The position numbers were made by a program, and so were the translations under genes. This document shows positions 35,819-47,701 of a DNA stretch of 64,000 bases, in pieces (the first letter of the stretch is position 1; every line of letters begins with the position of its first letter). The notes below the pieces were generated by a model that worked only from the letters and a program-made list of their open reading frames with translations, searched no databases and had not been told where the DNA came from. Origin of the DNA: an uncultured Sulfitobacter sp. (GTDB taxonomy: Bacteria; Pseudomonadota; Alphaproteobacteria; Rhodobacterales; Rhodobacteraceae); NCBI GenBank assembly GCA_947492925.1, contig CANLOQ010000005.1:124001-188000 (forward strand), given 5' to 3'.

Positions 35819-37143
35819 CAGGCGGCCCGCTGACCACCGCCACCGGGTTTGCCACCGCCGCCACCGCCGCGACGCCGCTTGCGCCCGCCGCCCGGTTTGC
35901 CAGCACCCTGCCCGCCGCCGCCGCCCTGCGGACGGTTGCCACCGCCGCCACCGGGCCTGCCACCACGACCACGGCCGCGCTGCTGCTTGGGTTTCTCTTC
36001 AATTTCGTCCCCTTCCCACGCACGGCCAGAGGCCACGGGAATGCGGATCTTCATCACCTTCTGGATGGCAATGAATTCGCCCATCTCATCGGGTGCGCAG
36101 AAGGCTACGGCTGCACCGTCTTTACCGGCACGCGCCGTGCGGCCAATCCGGTGCACATAATTGTCCGGCACGTTGGGCAGATCATAGTTGTAGACGTGTT
36201 TCACATCGGGGATATCCAATCCCCGCGCCGCCACATCCGTGGCCACCAACACGGTGATATCACCCGACTTGAAGCCCGCAATCGCGCGGTCGCGCTGGCC
36301 CTGTGATTTGTTCCCGTGGATAGAGGCCGCATCAAAGCCCGCCTTCACCAGCGTCTTCATCAATTTTTCCGAGCCGTGTTTCGTGCGCCCAAAGACCAGC
36401 GCCCGCTCACCCTTGTGCTTTTCCAGCAACTCAATCAGCAGCGACGTTTTCTCTGCCTTGGCAATGAAATGCACCTCTTGCGTCACCTTGTCCGCCGCCT
36501 TGCCCGGAGGCGAGACCTCGACCCGGATAGGCGAGCGCAGGTAGCTGTTCGCAATCTCGTTCATCAGCTTGGGCATCGTGGCCGAGAACAGCATCGTCTG
36601 GCGTTCTTTTGGCATCACCGCAGAGATTTTGCGCAGATCGTGGATAAAGCCCATGTCGAGCATCTGATCCGCCTCATCCAGCACAAGGAACGTCGTGTCC
36701 TCAAGCCGCACCGCGCGCCGGTCCATCAGGTCCAGCAAACGTCCCGGTGTCGCCACCAGAATATCCACCCCTTTGGCCAGCCGGTTGATCTGCGGATTGA
36801 TTGACTGACCACCCACAACCATCTGCGCCTTCAGGGGGGTCTTTTCGCAGAACCCTTTCAGGTTCACCATGATCTGCTGCGCCAGCTCGCGCGTCGGGGC
36901 CAGCACAAGCGCGCGCACGGATTTTGGCGCGGGGCGCAGCGGGTTTTCCAGCATCTGTGCCACCAGCGGCACGCCAAAGGCGGCTGTCTTGCCCGTGCCG
37001 GTCTGCGCCAGTCCCATCACATCGCGCCCGTTCAGCGCGTGGGGAATGGCCTGTTTCTGGATCGGAGTGGGATCGGTGATCCCCATGTCTTTCAGACGCG
37101 CCACCAGTTTCGGTGGCAGGTCCATCATATCAAAATCGCTCAT
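35818..37143 (-). CDS. DEAD-box RNA helicase with Gly/Arg-rich tail (RhlE-like)
   Basis: 441 residues from the ATG at 37143. Q motif TDPTPIQKQAIP, motif I AQTGTGKTAAF, Ia PTRELAQQ, II VLDEADQMLD, III SATMP, V DVAARGLD, VI HRIGRTARAG. The final 60 residues are a Gly-rich tail with RGRGRGGRPGGGGG and basic clusters, an RNA-binding extension common in RhlE-type helicases. It unwinds structured RNA in ribosome assembly or decay. Confidence 0.92.
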   Translation of the reverse strand: MSDFDMMDLPPKLVARLKDMGITDPTPIQKQAIPHALNGRDVMGLAQTGTGKTAAFGVPLVAQMLENPLRPAPKSVRALVLAPTRELAQQIMVNLKGFCEKTPLKAQMVVGGQSINPQINRLAKGVDILVATPGRLLDLMDRRAVRLEDTTFLVLDEADQMLDMGFIHDLRKISAVMPKERQTMLFSATMPKLMNEIANSYLRSPIRVEVSPPGKAADKVTQEVHFIAKAEKTSLLIELLEKHKGERALVFGRTKHGSEKLMKTLVKAGFDAASIHGNKSQGQRDRAIAGFKSGDITVLVATDVAARGLDIPDVKHVYNYDLPNVPDNYVHRIGRTARAGKDGAAVAFCAPDEMGEFIAIQKVMKIRIPVASGRAWEGDEIEEKPKQQRGRGRGGRPGGGGGNRPQGGGGGQGAGKPGGGRKRRRGGGGGGKPGGGGQRAA

Positions 37144-37486
37144 GTATCGTCTTTCCGCGCACGGTGTTCCGCACGCCATCATTTCCGGCGCACTGCGGCA
37201 CCGCGAGGGTCGCGCGAAACCAGATCGCAGGTGCAGGCCAAATGCCGCACACCTGTCTGTCGCGCTTGGCCCCACGCGTGATTTTGGGAACATCGGCGGG
37301 CCTCTGGGGCCAGTCTGGCGGGGGTCACCCGACACTGGCACTGCTCACGCGGCAGAAGGCTTCGCTTGACGTGCAAATGGGGCATGGTGGGTCAGAAGTC
37401 AACCGCCCGGCTGAAATGCCCGGTGGCACCGCATCCGAAATGACGCTAAACGAAATCCCACGTGACGATCCCAGAGGCCTGCCCAT
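37144..37486. other. intergenic region before fur
   Basis: 343 bases between the divergent helicase and fur genes. No certain gene is seen. A frame from ATG 37377 (or ATG 37440) runs to a TGA at 37488-37490 that overlaps the fur ATG, which could be a coupled upstream ORF. A TTGACG at 37366 lacks a good -10 partner. Confidence 0.4.
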
Positions 37487-37906
37487 ATGAGCAAATCCAT
37501 CATTAAACGCTGCGAGGCTATGGGCTTGCGCATGACCGGCCAGCGCCGCATCATCGCTCAGGTGATCGAGGAAAGCGACGATCATCCCGATGTCGAAGAA
37601 CTGTTTACCCGCGCGTCGGGACAGGACGCCGCCATTTCGATCGCTACGGTTTACCGGACCGTGAAATTGTTTGAAGAGGCAGGTATCCTAGACAAGCTCG
37701 AATTCGGTGACGGGCGCGCGCGCTATGAGGACGCCGAACGGGATCATCACGACCACCTTATTGATCTGAATTCTGGTGCGGTGATCGAATTTGTCGATGC
37801 AGAAATCGAAGCCCTGCAAGAACGGATCGCGGCCAAACTTGGATACGAGTTGCGCGGCCATCGGCTTGAGCTTTATGGCGTACCATTGAAAAAGCCCGCT
37901 GACTGA
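37487..37906 (+). CDS. fur: Fur-family metal-responsive repressor (Fur/Mur type)
   Basis: 139 residues. N-terminal winged helix with MGLRMTGQRRIIAQVI and ATVYRTVKLFEEAGILDKLEF, then metal-binding DHHDHLIDLNSGAVIEF. The tail lacks the CxxC structural zinc pairs. The sequence is of the alphaproteobacterial Fur/Mur type rather than Irr (no HxH haem motif) or Zur. In this order such proteins often repress manganese uptake. AGAGG lies 10 bases before the ATG. Confidence 0.9.
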   Translation: MSKSIIKRCEAMGLRMTGQRRIIAQVIEESDDHPDVEELFTRASGQDAAISIATVYRTVKLFEEAGILDKLEFGDGRARYEDAERDHHDHLIDLNSGAVIEFVDAEIEALQERIAAKLGYELRGHRLELYGVPLKKPAD

Positions 37907-37966
37907 CCCTTGCCGCCGCCTGTCAAACCCGTCATCTGATCGGGCAGACAGGTAAGGACCCCCGAC

Positions 37967-38836
37967 ATGGACAATCTGCGCGGCGCGCTTTTGATGGTTT
38001 TGGCAATGCTGGGCTTTGCCATTGAGGATATGTTCATCAAGCTGCTGGCAAACGCGGTCAGTGTCGGGCAGATCCTTGCCATGCTGGGCATAGGCGGTTC
38101 CATCGCCTTTGGCATAATTGTCCTGATACAGGGCAAGGCGCTATTCTCACGCGATATGCTGGCGGGGCCCATCCTGTTGCGGGCAGTTTCCGAAATGGTC
38201 GGCACCGTCGCCTTTGTTTCTGCCATTGCGCTGACCGCGCTTTCCAGCGCTTCGGCTATTTTGCAGGCCACCCCACTTGTCGTCACACTGGGGGCCGCGC
38301 TCTTTCTGGGCGAACCTGTCGGCTGGCGGCGGTGGAGCGCGATCTGCGTGGGCCTGTTTGGGGTTCTCCTGATCATCCGGCCCGGTCTCGACAGCTTTGA
38401 ACCACTGTCCCTGCTGGCTGTTATCGCGGTCTTTGCGCTGGCCGCGCGCGATCTTGCAACGCGGCGTACAGCCACGAACATATCAACCATGCAACTCAGC
38501 TTTCTGGGGTTCTTTGTCATCATCCCTGCGGGCTTGGGCCTGATGGCCGCGACCGGTTCGGCCGTCGCACCGCTGTTCGGCAGCCAGTGGCTTTATTTCG
38601 GCTGCGCATTGGGAATCGGGCTTTTTGCCTACTATGCCATTGTCGCCGCGATGCGCGTGGGCGAAGTCAGCTTTGTGACCCCCTTCCGCTACAGTCGCCT
38701 GATCTTTGCTCTAGTCTTTGGCGTGGCGGTCTTTGACGAATCTCCCGATGCGCTGACCCTGATCGGCGCGGCCATTATCGTGGCATCGGGCATCTACACC
38801 GTTTGGCGCGAACGCCGTCTGGCGGTTCCGGCCTAG
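37967..38836 (+). CDS. DMT superfamily (EamA) transporter
   Basis: 289 residues with about ten membrane helices in two EamA repeats. LSSASAILQATPLVVTLGAALFLGEPVGWRRW and GEVSFVTPFRYSRLIFALVFGVAVFDE are the paired repeat ends. Substrate unknown. It is 60 bases after fur on the same strand, so cotranscription is possible. A second, unrelated-looking EamA gene lies at 33658. Confidence 0.88.
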   Translation: MDNLRGALLMVLAMLGFAIEDMFIKLLANAVSVGQILAMLGIGGSIAFGIIVLIQGKALFSRDMLAGPILLRAVSEMVGTVAFVSAIALTALSSASAILQATPLVVTLGAALFLGEPVGWRRWSAICVGLFGVLLIIRPGLDSFEPLSLLAVIAVFALAARDLATRRTATNISTMQLSFLGFFVIIPAGLGLMAATGSAVAPLFGSQWLYFGCALGIGLFAYYAIVAAMRVGEVSFVTPFRYSRLIFALVFGVAVFDESPDALTLIGAAIIVASGIYTVWRERRLAVPA

Positions 38837-40772
<1,936 letters not shown>

Positions 40773-40776
<4 letters not shown>

Positions 40777-41288
40777 CCGAAATCACCCTTGCCCCGGCCG
40801 TCGGTGACGCCGACCTCGCCGCCGTTCGCACGCTTTGCTGGGCATACCGCGATTTCCTGATCGAAAACTCGGACATCGACCGCGACATCACCGAAACATT
40901 CTATCCCGTGCCCAAATACGAACAACTAATGAACGATCTTGCAACGCTACACGCCCGGCCGAAGGGGATCATTCTGCTGGCAAAAGACGCGCTTGGCACC
41001 GCCGTCGGATGCGGCATGGCCCACGCCTTGGACCCTGACACCAGTGAAATCAAACGTGTCTTTGTCACGGATCGTGCACGCGGCATGGGCGTTGCTGAAC
41101 GCCTTTGCGCCGCCTTGATTGCGCAGGCCCAGGCGGACGGATTTGGCCGGATCGTCCTCGACACCTCAAAAAGCCTGCACGCCGCACAGCGCCTCTACAC
41201 CCGTCTCGGCTTCACCCCGCGCGGCCCCTATCAGGACATTCCTGCAAAGGTGCTGCCCGAACTTGTGTTCTACGAGTTGATCCTGTGA
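40773..41288 (+). CDS. GNAT-family N-acetyltransferase
   Basis: 171 residues. Acetyl-CoA motif A is IKRVFVTDRARGMGVAERLCAALI; motif B follows as RIVLDTSKSLHAAQRLYTRLGFTPRGPY. Upstream residues (YRDFLIENSD) resemble members annotated as amino-acid acetyltransferases, but the substrate is unknown. ATG overlaps the previous stop and its stop overlaps the next GTG (GTGA). Confidence 0.87.
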
Positions 41289-41701
41289 CCGCAGACCAGA
41301 TCATCGCCCACTTGGCGCTCACGCCTCATCCAGACGGTGGCCATTATCGCCAGACGTGGAGCGCCACAAACGCGGGCCGCCCCACCGGAACCTGCATTTA
41401 CTTTCTTTTGAAAGAGAACGAGGCCAGCCATTGGCACCGGGTCGATGCGACGGAAATCTGGCTGTACCACGCGGGGGCGCCATTGGTCCTATCGTTGGCG
41501 GAAACCGAAACCGGCCCCGCCCGGGATCACCTGCTCACGCCCGACCTGACCCAAGGCGCACCCCAGATCATCGTACCGGAGCATCACTGGCAATCTGCCC
41601 GCACGACAGGTGACTATACGCTGGTCAGCTGCACCGTCTCGCCGGGCTTTCAGTTTGAAGGATTCACCCTTGCTGCCCCTGACATGGACATTCCGCGCTG
41701 A
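41285..41701 (+). CDS. cupin family protein (DUF985)
   Basis: 138 residues from GTG at 41285. LTPHPDGGHYRQTW, CIYFLLKENEASHWHRVDATEIWLYHAGAPL and a C-terminal CTVSPGFQFEGFTLA are typical of the DUF985/Cupin_5 family, a single beta barrel with a possible metal or ligand site formed by the histidines in SHWHRV. Function unknown. Last gene of the eno-linked set. Confidence 0.85.
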   Translation: MTADQIIAHLALTPHPDGGHYRQTWSATNAGRPTGTCIYFLLKENEASHWHRVDATEIWLYHAGAPLVLSLAETETGPARDHLLTPDLTQGAPQIIVPEHHWQSARTTGDYTLVSCTVSPGFQFEGFTLAAPDMDIPR

Positions 41702-41722
41702 AGCGGGGACGGCCAAAGAGTT

Positions 41723-42838
41723 TCAGCCCCTGCCCATCGGTCGGCTGACGGTCCCGCCCCCGACCGCCGCCCGCACGCCCGTCGTGCCGGGACAGGATGT
41801 GGGCAAACGCCGCGCCACCCGCACCGCAAGATAGGCAAAGGCCTGCGCTTCCAGCATGTCCCCGTCCAGCCCGATCTCCTCGACAGGGGCCACGGAGCAA
41901 TCCAGACTGACGGCGATCATCTGCATCAACACCGGGTTCTGCCGCCCGCCCCCGGTGACCAGCACCTGCGACGGCACCTGCGGGCAATGCTGCATCGCCT
42001 CAGCCACCCCCGCCGCGCACATCGCCGTGAGGGTCGCGGCGGCATCAGCATCCGACAGCTCTGTCACCAACCCGACCATTTCCGCAAAATCATTCCGGTC
42101 CAGTGACTTGGGCGGGATACGCGCAAAGTAGGGCTCCGCCAGAAACAACTCCAGCGCGCCCTGCTCCACCGTGCCGGATGCCGCCAGCGCGCCCCCTTCA
42201 TCGAAAGGACGCCCCAGCCGCGCCTGCATCAGATCATTCAGCGGCGCATTCGCAGGCCCGGTGTCAAACGCCAGCAACGCGCCCGCATCCTCCGGCTTCT
42301 CAACGGTCGGGTCCACCCAGGTCAGATTGCCCACGCCACCAAGGTTCAGAAACGCCACAGGGGCCGTTATCCCGGCGTACCGCGCGCAGGCATGGTGAAA
42401 AAACGGTGCAAGGGGCGCGCCCTCACCGCCCAGTTCCACATCCGCGCTGCGAAAATCCCATACAACCGGACAGCCCAGCCGCTCTGCCAGCAGCCCACCG
42501 TCGCCCACCTGCAGCGTTCCCTGCGCACGCGGCGCATGGGCCAGTGTCTGCCCGTGAAAGCCGATCAGATCAACAGGTGCCATCCCTTCCAGAAGTGCCA
42601 GATGCGCCGCCTCGACCACGCGGGCAGCGGCCTGTACCTCCGGCCCGGACCATTTCCCAAAGCTTGCTGCGATCACAGCGCGTTCCTCTGTGCTGTAGCT
42701 GCGGTAAGCTGTCTCTCCGAAGCCGACAATATCATGTCCGTCCGTCACAAGCACCGCCGCATCCACGCCGTCCAATGACGTGCCCGACATTGCACCCAAC
42801 GCGCGCACCGCCCCCGTCTTGCTGATCGCCTGGCCCAT
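41723..42838 (-). CDS. anmK: anhydro-N-acetylmuramic acid kinase
   Basis: 371 residues from the ATG at 42838. ATP site [16 protein letters not shown], catalytic region [23 protein letters not shown] and [12 protein letters not shown] match AnmK. It phosphorylates and opens 1,6-anhydroMurNAc during peptidoglycan recycling, the same route served by nagZ at 55928. Convergent with the cupin gene; divergent from tyrS. Confidence 0.95.
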   Translation of the reverse strand: MGQAISKTGAVRALGAMSGTSLDGVDAAVLVTDGHDIVGFGETAYRSYSTEERAVIAASFGKWSGPEVQAAARVVEAAHLALLEGMAPVDLIGFHGQTLAHAPRAQGTLQVGDGGLLAERLGCPVVWDFRSADVELGGEGAPLAPFFHHACARYAGITAPVAFLNLGGVGNLTWVDPTVEKPEDAGALLAFDTGPANAPLNDLMQARLGRPFDEGGALAASGTVEQGALELFLAEPYFARIPPKSLDRNDFAEMVGLVTELSDADAAATLTAMCAAGVAEAMQHCPQVPSQVLVTGGGRQNPVLMQMIAVSLDCSVAPVEEIGLDGDMLEAQAFAYLAVRVARRLPTSCPGTTGVRAAVGGGTVSRPMGRG

Positions 42839-42914
42839 GACCTGTCCCGGCCCTTTCCCTTTGCCCCGCCTGCGCCTATAGATGCCCCGCAAACAGGAGC
42901 CGAGGCAAGAGACC

Positions 42915-44165
42915 ATGACCTACCACCCTAAATCGGAATTCATCCGCGTCATGATGGAGCGTGGCTTTCTGGCCGATTGCACCGATTACCAGGGGCTGGA
43001 TGAGGCGCTGCTCAAGGGCGCGCAGCCCGGCTATATTGGTTTTGACGCCACGGCTAAATCGCTGCACGTGGGATCACTCATTCAGATCATGATGCTGCGC
43101 TGGTTGCAAAAAACCGGCGGCAAACCGATCACCCTGATGGGCGGCGGCACGACAAAGGTGGGCGATCCATCTTTCCGTGCGGATGAGCGGCCTTTGCTGG
43201 GGCCGGAGCAGATCGACGATAACATCGCAGGCATTAAAAAAGTTTTCAGTGCCTACCTGACCTACGGCGAGGGGGCATCTGACGCACTGATGATCAACAA
43301 CGCGGAATGGCTGGATGGGTTGAACTACCTTGATTTCCTGCGCGACATCGGGCGGCATTTCTCGATCAACCGGATGCTTTCGTTCGAATCTGTAAAGTCG
43401 CGGTTGGACCGCGAACAATCGCTGTCGTTCCTCGAATTCAACTACATGATCCTGCAAGCCTATGATTTCATGGAGCTTCACCGCCGTTATGGTTGCATCC
43501 TGCAAATGGGCGGGTCAGATCAATGGGGCAACATCGTCAACGGCATCGACCTCACGCGCCGGGTGATCGACGGAGAGGTTTACGGCCTGACATCGCCGCT
43601 GCTGACCACCTCTGACGGCAAGAAAATGGGCAAATCGCAGGCCGGCGCGATCTGGCTGAACGGTGACATGCTGTCGCCTTACGAATTCTGGCAATTCTGG
43701 CGCAATACCACGGACGCCGATGTTGGCCGGTTCCTGAAACTCTACACTGAATTGCCGGTGGAGGAATGCGACCGTCTGGGCGCGCTGCAAGGGTCCGAGA
43801 TCAACGAGGCCAAAGTCACTTTGGCCAATGAAATCACAGGGCTGCTGCACGGAGTTGATGCAGCACAGGCAGCGGAAACGACCGCCCGCGAAGTGTTCGA
43901 AAAGGGCGGTGTCGGGGATGATCTGCCGACCCTCACACTCACGGCTGAGGAGGTCGGCGACGGTATCTCCATCGTGCAGCTTCTGGTCAAATCTGGTCTT
44001 GCGGGATCCGGCAAGGAAGCCAAACGCCTGATCTCTGAAAACGGGGCACGCATGGATGACGCCCCGCTGACCAACGCGGGCCTGATGATCGACGCCGCCG
44101 CACTTGCCAGCCCGATCAAGCTGAGTGCGGGTAAGAAACGGCATGCGCTGGTGCAAATCGGCTGA
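42915..44165 (+). CDS. tyrS: tyrosyl-tRNA synthetase
   Basis: 416 residues. Class I HIGH motif as SLHVGSL, KMSKS-type loop as [13 protein letters not shown], Tyr-binding [16 protein letters not shown] and [11 protein letters not shown], and a C-terminal S4 RNA-binding domain ([19 protein letters not shown]). ATG 42915 gives the standard start. The CtrA-like site lies five bases past its stop. Confidence 0.97.
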   Translation: MTYHPKSEFIRVMMERGFLADCTDYQGLDEALLKGAQPGYIGFDATAKSLHVGSLIQIMMLRWLQKTGGKPITLMGGGTTKVGDPSFRADERPLLGPEQIDDNIAGIKKVFSAYLTYGEGASDALMINNAEWLDGLNYLDFLRDIGRHFSINRMLSFESVKSRLDREQSLSFLEFNYMILQAYDFMELHRRYGCILQMGGSDQWGNIVNGIDLTRRVIDGEVYGLTSPLLTTSDGKKMGKSQAGAIWLNGDMLSPYEFWQFWRNTTDADVGRFLKLYTELPVEECDRLGALQGSEINEAKVTLANEITGLLHGVDAAQAAETTAREVFEKGGVGDDLPTLTLTAEEVGDGISIVQLLVKSGLAGSGKEAKRLISENGARMDDAPLTNAGLMIDAAALASPIKLSAGKKRHALVQIG

Positions 44166-44169
44166 CGTT

Positions 44170-44185
44170 TTAACGCCAAGTTAAC
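44170..44185 (+). promoter_or_regulatory. CtrA full binding site
   Basis: TTAAC-N6-TTAAC, a perfect match to the alphaproteobacterial CtrA consensus TTAA-N7-TTAAC. It lies between the tyrS stop and the ATG at 44208, 22 bases before that codon. CtrA controls cell-cycle, motility and gene-transfer functions in this order. Binding is an inference from the motif. Confidence 0.65.
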
Positions 44186-44207
44186 CTCGAAGAAGCTTCA
44201 TCCTCGC

Positions 44208-45032
44208 ATGTTTGATGAAGCGCCCACCGCACAGAATGCGCTGATGCAGGACGCCGCCTTTGCGCAGGCCCTGCGTCTGTGCGGTGGGGAACCGGTCCAC
44301 CTTCCCGGCGGATTGATGGTGCTACGGCGGCGCATCCTCGGGGTCCCCCTTGCCATGCTGCCCCGGGCGGCACCGCCACTTGACCTGAACGATCAGCTTC
44401 GCGCTGCCGGCCTGCACCGCATACCGCTCATTCTGTCGCCAGACCGTCCCTGCCCACTGCCCAGATCACTGCGCCTGCGAAACCCCGTCACTCTGGCCGT
44501 GGTCGATCTGACCGCGCCGCACCACGCACGCAGGGCGCGCCTGCATCAGAAATGGCGCAACCAGCTGCGCCGTGCTGAGAACACCGAAATGACCATCACA
44601 CGCGCGCCTTTGCCGCCCGATCCTGCCACATGTGTCCTCCGCCTTGAGGACCGCCAGTCCCGCCTGCGCGGCTACGCAAACTGGCCCGCGCCGCTTACCG
44701 CCGCATTCGCATCCGTGGCGCCGGATCAAACAAATCTCTTCCGCGCGGCGTACCAAGGTCGCCGGCTTGGGCATATGCTGTTTCTCAGCCACGGTGATCA
44801 CGTCAGCTATCATCTGGGGCACAGCAACGCCGAGGGCCGACAACTGGGCGCGCACAATCTTTTGCTTTGGCGGGCAATGGATCACTTCGCCAAGGCAGGG
44901 TTCACCGTGCTGGAGCTGGGGGTGCTGAGTGAAAAGACACCGGGTCTCAATCGTTTCAAGCTCCGCGCCGGTGCGCAGCGCATTACGACCGGCGGCACGC
45001 ATCTCTGCTTCCGGCCACTGGCCAAAGGTTAA
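44208..45032 (+). CDS. FemAB/GNAT-like acyltransferase
   Basis: 274 residues. The C-terminal half (about 105-255) has RLHQKWRNQLRRAE, an internal AAYQGRRLGHMLFLSHGDHVSYHLGHSNAEGRQLGAHNLLLWRAMDHFAKAGFTVLELG arrangement in outline and ends LNRFKLRAGA, the pattern of the BioF2/FemAB-like acyltransferases. Substrate unknown. A perfect CtrA site is just upstream. If CtrA sits over the -35, transcription would start at or past the ATG at 44208, so the in-frame ATG at 44244 is an alternative start. Overlaps the convergent ABC-F gene by four bases (TTAA shared by both stops). Confidence 0.75.
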   Translation: MFDEAPTAQNALMQDAAFAQALRLCGGEPVHLPGGLMVLRRRILGVPLAMLPRAAPPLDLNDQLRAAGLHRIPLILSPDRPCPLPRSLRLRNPVTLAVVDLTAPHHARRARLHQKWRNQLRRAENTEMTITRAPLPPDPATCVLRLEDRQSRLRGYANWPAPLTAAFASVAPDQTNLFRAAYQGRRLGHMLFLSHGDHVSYHLGHSNAEGRQLGAHNLLLWRAMDHFAKAGFTVLELGVLSEKTPGLNRFKLRAGAQRITTGGTHLCFRPLAKG

Positions 45033-46840
45033 CCGGCTGCTTTTTCCTCAAGCACCAGCCATTCCTCTTCTGCGGCCGCCAGCTTTTCCTGCCGTTCCAC
45101 AAGGGCTTGCGTGGCTTTCTTGAACTTCACCGGCTCACGCGTGAACAACTCCGGATCGGCCAGCAGCCCTTCCAGTTTGCCAATCTCCGCCTCCAGGCGT
45201 TCCAACTCCGCCGGAAGCGCTTCCAAGCGGTGTTTCTCGGTGAAACTCAGGCCCTTCTTCTCGGATTTCTTCGGCTCGGCCTTGCACACCGCGGCCTTCT
45301 TGGTCTCGGCCACGCTGGCCGCAAAATCATCCTGCCCGCGCTGGCTCAGGTAATCGGTCCAGCCGCCGGCATAGACCGTCGCCCGCCCGTGGCCTTCCAT
45401 CGCAATCGTGGTCGCCGCGACCCGGTCCAGAAAATCGCGGTCGTGGCTGACCAGAATAACCGTCCCGTCGTACTGCCCCAGCAATTCCTGCAACAGGTCC
45501 AGCGTTTCGACATCCAGATCATTCGTCGGCTCGTCCAGCACCAAAAGGTTGCTTTCGCGCGCCATGATCTTGGCCAGCAGGAGCCGCGCTTTTTCCCCAC
45601 CTGACAGGGACCGCACCGGCGCACGGGCCTGCCCTTCATCGAACAGGAATTCCTTGAGATAGCCTACGACATGCTTCGGCTGCCCGCGAACCAACACCTG
45701 ATCCGCCTTGCCTGACACCCGCATTTCCGGATCACCGGTAAGCGAATCCCACAGCGACATATCCCCGTCCAACTGGGCACGCGCCTGATCAAACAGCGCC
45801 AGCGCAAGGTTCGTTCCCAACGTCACAGTGCCCGTATCCGGCTCTTCCTGTCCGATCAGCATGTTCAACAGCGTGGTTTTGCCCACACCGTTTGGCCCCA
45901 CCAATGCAATCCGGTCACCGCGCTGCACCTTAAGCGAGAAATCCTTCACAATAACCTTGGCGCCAAAGCTTTTGGAAATACCGACCGCCTCGATCACCTT
46001 GCGGCCCGATTTCGGCCCCGCCTCCAGCGCCATCGCCGCCGCCCCCTGCCGCGTGATCTGCGACGCCCGCTCGGCCCGCAAATCCTGCAAGGCGCGCACG
46101 CGCCCCTGATTGCGCTTTCGCCGGGCAGAAATGCCCTCAACCGCCCAGCGTGCTTCGGCCTTGATCTTGCGGTTCAGCTTGTGCCGCTGGGTGTCTTCCT
46201 CTTCCCACACGGTATCGCGCCACGCCTCGAAATCGCCAAAACCCTTTTCCTGTCGCCGCACCATCCCCCTGTCAATCCAAAGGGTTGCACGCGTCAATTC
46301 ACGCAAGAACGCGCGGTCGTGGCTGATGATCACAAAGGCCGTGCGCGTGTTCTTCAACTCATCTTCCAGCCAGCGGATCGCCTCGATATCCAGATGGTTC
46401 GTCGGCTCGTCCAGCAGCATCAGTTCAGGCTCTTCGGCCATCAGCCGCGCCAGTGCGGCACGCCGGCGTTCCCCCCCGCTTGCCGTCGATACGGGGCGGT
46501 CGGGATCAAACTTCAGGCCCTCGCCCGCGCGTTCCACCTTATACATCTCGGATGGCTCCAACGCAGCCGATGCAAACTCGCCCAGCGTCTCGAACCCCGT
46601 CAAATCGGGGTCCTGCTCCATATACCCGACAGATACACCCGGCCCCGCAATCACGTCGCCCCGGTCCGCCTCGACCAGCCCGGCCATCACCTTCATCAAC
46701 GTGGATTTGCCCGACCCGTTGCGTCCCACCAGCGCCACACGGTCACCGGGCTGCACAACCAGCGATAGCCCGTCAAACACCGGATCGCCCCCGAAAGTCA
46801 GCGAGATTTCGTTCAGTTGTAAAAGAGGTGCGCGTGCCAT
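45029..46840 (-). CDS. uup: ABC-F family ATPase (Uup-like)
   Basis: 603 residues. Two cassettes: Walker A GRNGSGKSTL and GPNGVGKTTL, signatures ASGGERRRAAL and LSGGEKARLLL, Walker B LMLLDEPTNHLD and LLVLDEPTNDLD, the forms seen in Uup/EttA. A C-terminal coiled coil (RLEALPAELERLEAEIGKLEGLL) is characteristic of Uup and binds DNA or ribosomes. Downstream of olsB on the same strand. Confidence 0.9.
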   Translation of the reverse strand: MARAPLLQLNEISLTFGGDPVFDGLSLVVQPGDRVALVGRNGSGKSTLMKVMAGLVEADRGDVIAGPGVSVGYMEQDPDLTGFETLGEFASAALEPSEMYKVERAGEGLKFDPDRPVSTASGGERRRAALARLMAEEPELMLLDEPTNHLDIEAIRWLEDELKNTRTAFVIISHDRAFLRELTRATLWIDRGMVRRQEKGFGDFEAWRDTVWEEEDTQRHKLNRKIKAEARWAVEGISARRKRNQGRVRALQDLRAERASQITRQGAAAMALEAGPKSGRKVIEAVGISKSFGAKVIVKDFSLKVQRGDRIALVGPNGVGKTTLLNMLIGQEEPDTGTVTLGTNLALALFDQARAQLDGDMSLWDSLTGDPEMRVSGKADQVLVRGQPKHVVGYLKEFLFDEGQARAPVRSLSGGEKARLLLAKIMARESNLLVLDEPTNDLDVETLDLLQELLGQYDGTVILVSHDRDFLDRVAATTIAMEGHGRATVYAGGWTDYLSQRGQDDFAASVAETKKAAVCKAEPKKSEKKGLSFTEKHRLEALPAELERLEAEIGKLEGLLADPELFTREPVKFKKATQALVERQEKLAAAEEEWLVLEEKAAG

Positions 46841-46887
46841 AGCCCGCTGCTACCTGCGCGTCCGATCAAGGTCAATGCGCCCCCGCG

Positions 46888-46910
46888 CTTCATCTTTCCA
46901 ATACAACTCT
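46888..46910 (+). repeat. partial copy of the intergenic repeat at 11367
   Basis: CTTCATCTTTCC-AATACAA differs from the copy at 11369 by one missing A and then diverges. It lies between olsB and the uup-like gene and lacks the hairpins of the first copy. Confidence 0.45.
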
Positions 46911-47682
46911 AAACCAAGGCCCGCAAAAGACGCTTTCGGTTCTCGGGAATTGCCCCGATCTCAAGCCCCGTAAAGACATGCAGCGTGTTCATCTGATGAT
47001 CGACCACCGCATGATCGCTGACCCAGCCTCCCATCAACAGGTAAGTGCGTAACAAGGGCGGCATCCGCAGCATCGCCCTGCGCGCGTCCGGTCGGCGCCG
47101 CAACCGCGCGGCAAACCGGAACACCTCGGGTGCCTTGACCCGGGGCAACCATCGTTTGGGCGCAAGGTGACGGGCGCGCAGCATCGCAAAGGCATCAAGG
47201 TACTGCGCCGTTTCAACACCGGCAAAGGACGAACAGCCAAACAGCATCCGTATGTCTTCCCGGTCGACCACATCGGTCATCGCCGCCCAGGCGATGCGCA
47301 GGATATCAGGATCACAGCGGTTCGGGCAGACACAAAAGCGGCCCAGTTCCATCATCGGGCCTTCATAGGCCTCAAGCGCCGTCAGCTCATAGTATTGCGC
47401 GGCATAACTGCGTGTCAGCTCCGCGCCCGTCAGCCGCTGCAATCGAAAGCAACACACCAGCGCGCCGTCACGAATGTCTTCGACCAGAAAATGATCAGCT
47501 GTTTCGTCAAACGGATCGGCGTCCAGTGCCGAAGCCATCCCAAAACACCGCGCCCTCAGCGCCTGCGCATCTGCGATGTCGGCCCTCTTTGCGGCACGGC
47601 GCACGCGGTAGTGGCCCTTTTGCAAGACCACGCTGCACGGATCATCCGGTCCCAGCCGCGTTTTTGTGACGCCGCCCTGCAT
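46909..47682 (-). CDS. olsB: L-ornithine N-alpha-acyltransferase (ornithine lipid synthesis)
   Basis: 257 residues from the ATG at 47682; an ATG ten codons earlier overlaps bamE. YRVRRAAKRADIADAQALRARCF, DPFDETADHFLVEDIRDG and the central YYELTALEAYEGPMMELGRFCVCP are typical of OlsB. It transfers a 3-hydroxyacyl chain from ACP to ornithine. The second enzyme OlsA, often adjacent, is not in this window. bamE lies 20 bases upstream on the same strand. Confidence 0.85.
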   Translation of the reverse strand: MQGGVTKTRLGPDDPCSVVLQKGHYRVRRAAKRADIADAQALRARCFGMASALDADPFDETADHFLVEDIRDGALVCCFRLQRLTGAELTRSYAAQYYELTALEAYEGPMMELGRFCVCPNRCDPDILRIAWAAMTDVVDREDIRMLFGCSSFAGVETAQYLDAFAMLRARHLAPKRWLPRVKAPEVFRFAARLRRRPDARRAMLRMPPLLRTYLLMGGWVSDHAVVDHQMNTLHVFTGLEIGAIPENRKRLLRALV

Positions 47683-47701
47683 ATGCTCAGGGCCCCCCGT
47701 C

